From positions 248,001 through 312,000 of the forward strand of contig CAIOTF010000042.1 of assembly GCA_903861125.1 (NCBI GenBank): DNA of 64,000 nucleotides, read 5' to 3'. The stretch is from an uncultured Ignavibacteriota bacterium (lineage in GTDB: Bacteria; Bacteroidota; Ignavibacteria; UBA10030; UBA8401). The notes under the pieces were generated by a model. It did not search any database and had not been told where the DNA came from. It saw only the letters and a program-made list of their open reading frames with translations. Of this stretch, positions 62,575 to 64,000 are shown one piece after another; position 1 is the stretch's first letter; every line of letters begins with the position of its first letter. The translations under genes were made by a program, and so were the position numbers.

Positions 62575-64000
62575 TTACATTGAATAGCTCAACTTCAAAA
62601 ACACACCGCGTCCTCTCGTTGTGAAACCATTGATCTCACTGTATTTCGTATCAAAAATATTCTCGACTCTACCGATCAATGAAAATGAATCCGACAGAAT
62701 TTGTTTGTGCGACAGGTCCAGAAGGAAGTAGCCGGGGACAGTGACATTGTTCAGCGCGCCGAACGGACCGAGTGATGATTCGTAATAGACATCATCGCGC
62801 GGACCGACAACTGTTAAATCCACACTGGTCATAAAGAATTCAGGTTGAGAATACTGAATCTGCAAATGTGCAGTGCTCGGTCTGCGCACAAGTCCTTTCG
62901 ATGTTACCGAACGGGTCAGGAATGCGCCGTTAGCGTATATCTGCACATGATTCCCCTGTGTTTGAACAGCATTGATATCCGATGCACGGTAGTTCAATTC
63001 CCCGGTAACGATACTTACATCAGCAGTAATATGCCAGTGGTCCATCACAAGGGCATTCACTGTCAGTTCAACTCCTCTGGTGTTCTGCGTACCGAGATTC
63101 AGATACGAATCACCCCGATAGTCATCCCGGAGGAAATCGTTTGCGAGCGTATCGATCCCAATATGTTTATCCCAAAGATAAACATACTCAATATAATTTT
63201 CGATGACAGAGTTGAAATATGTCGCAGAGACGTTCACTGATTTTCCCAATTGCTGGCGAAATCCTATTTCAAAAGATGCAGACCGCTCCGGTTTCAGATT
63301 CTTATTCCCCCTCGTCACCGTTGATGTGTAGTATGTATCCGGTGCGTAAAGTTGATATAGCGAAGGAGCATTGAATCCAGTCGAATACGAAGCAAAGAGC
63401 AGTCCATTTGTAAATACCCTGAACGAAGGACGAAGTTCATAGGTTGCATTCGTACCGAACGCATCATGATGATTGTACCTGCCGCCGACTGAGACAGAAA
63501 GATCGCGAAGGAAGGAACTAATGGCTTCCCCGCTGATGTTCACGTGCAGAAACAAACTTTTTGTGGACGAATGTAAGTCCAGTGAATCGAGATTGGAATC
63601 AGATCTGTAAACGCCGTAAGAACTCCAGGAGAAAATATTGACGCTGTTGTTCATCAATTCGTTGTAGAGACCTGTTCCGATCACACCGTCAAAACCATTC
63701 AGCGTAAAATTATTCTGCAGTTCATGGGATATCGTTGTCCCCTCATACAACGACCGGTAAAATGAATGGTCAAACGTCCCCATTCTATCCACAACCGAGG
63801 AATCGTTCACGCTGGTCCTATTCATTGCGGAGATCCCTCCGATATATTGGAGATCCAGGAGGTCATTCACAGCATAGGATGCACCAAATGTGTAGAGGCT
63901 ACGTTTGAAGTCCAGAGTATAGTTGTTATCATCAACATATGCACTACGGTCGATGTCGGTCTGCTGAGTATTATATTTGTAGGAAAAATGAATGTCGAAC
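62575..64000 (-). CDS. TonB-dependent outer-membrane receptor, BtuB-like, N-terminus outside the window
   Basis: The frame is open across the right window edge, so only the C-terminal 475 or so residues are seen; the plug domain and TonB box are missing. The barrel shows typical receptor strands and the BtuB/iron-receptor signature YSTGFNAPSLYQLYAPDTYY followed by NKNLKPERSASFEIGFRQQL, and ends LVGRVENIFDTKYSEINGF then GVFLKLSYSM. Short form and motifs fit vitamin B12 or small siderophore receptors. B12 as substrate would suit the B12-dependent reductase and methylmalonyl-CoA metabolism here, but this is inference. Confidence 0.88.
   Translation of the reverse strand, partial: FDIHFSYKYNTQQTDIDRSAYVDDNNYTLDFKRSLYTFGASYAVNDLLDLQYIGGISAMNRTSVNDSSVVDRMGTFDHSFYRSLYEGTTISHELQNNFTLNGFDGVIGTGLYNELMNNSVNIFSWSSYGVYRSDSNLDSLDLHSSTKSLFLHVNISGEAISSFLRDLSVSVGGRYNHHDAFGTNATYELRPSFRVFTNGLLFASYSTGFNAPSLYQLYAPDTYYTSTVTRGNKNLKPERSASFEIGFRQQLGKSVNVSATYFNSVIENYIEYVYLWDKHIGIDTLANDFLRDDYRGDSYLNLGTQNTRGVELTVNALVMDHWHITADVSIVTGELNYRASDINAVQTQGNHVQIYANGAFLTRSVTSKGLVRRPSTAHLQIQYSQPEFFMTSVDLTVVGPRDDVYYESSLGPFGALNNVTVPGYFLLDLSHKQILSDSFSLIGRVENIFDTKYSEINGFTTRGRGVFLKLSYSM

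Noticed and set aside
1-64000. CRISPR arrays, insertion sequences, prophage or integrase genes
   Set aside because: No evenly spaced direct repeats, transposase or integrase motifs seen in any frame; gene content is housekeeping throughout.

Overview
The window reads as ordinary chromosomal DNA of a Gram-negative bacterium of the FCB (Bacteroidota/Chlorobiota/Ignavibacteriota) lineage. Supporting signs are lipoproteins with Cys-Lys-Lys-Asp type starts, many short outer-membrane beta-barrels, a TonB-dependent receptor, a signal peptidase II with an insertion I associate with Bacteroidota, the gene order yggS-divIVA-pnp-ileS-dksA-lspA-rluD, and a few promoter-like sites matching TAnnTTTG. The exact phylum is inferred. 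Coding density is high. I see no prophage, insertion sequence, CRISPR array, rRNA or tRNA.

Layout: (1) 1-6385, minus strand: an outer-membrane protein cut by the window edge, a lipoprotein, then an accessory cassette of acyl-CoA ligase, MFS carrier, KAS III-like protein with two altered catalytic positions, FabG-type reductase and MarR-type regulator. (2) 6579-9317: B12-dependent ribonucleotide reductase, then about 650 bp of gene-free DNA with three perfect inverted repeats. (3) 9972-14537: nuoABCD and nuoEF of respiratory complex I, with a terminator-like hairpin between D and E and no nuoG-N nearby. (4) 14590-20505: outer-membrane protein, LD-carboxypeptidase, then purN-purH-mreB-mreC. (5) 20506-27976, minus: rluD, lspA, dksA-like, ileS, pnp, divIVA, yggS. 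(6) 28454-32417, minus: CoA-transferase with a small coiled-coil partner, a small membrane protein, GTP-type PEP carboxykinase. (7) 32755-41087, minus: aroB, aroK, a barrel protein, a PpiD-like foldase, uvrC, methylmalonyl-CoA epimerase, a small secreted repeat protein, radC. (8) 41090-45542, minus: a translationally coupled ABC ATPase, permease and TPR/periplasmic-binding protein of LpoA-like layout; then guaA. (9) 47249-54920: smpB, tyrS, pyruvoyl arginine decarboxylase, a lytic transglycosylase, TerC, a glutaminyl cyclase-like lipoprotein, a membrane protein, prmA, ppx. (10) 54914-64000, minus: lipoprotein, cysteine desulfurase, a Spy/anti-sigma/ECF sigma trio, a Wzi-like protein, nanE, pgi, and a BtuB-like TonB receptor cut by the window edge.

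Metabolically the genes fit a respiring heterotroph with complex I, gluconeogenesis via PEPCK, propionyl/methylmalonyl-CoA metabolism and dependence on vitamin B12. The items most worth a second look are the 1249-6385 cassette with its atypical KAS III, five terminator-like hairpins packed against start codons, the ABC/LpoA-like trio, and the ECF/anti-sigma/Spy trio. None of these is proved to be a new system by sequence reading alone.
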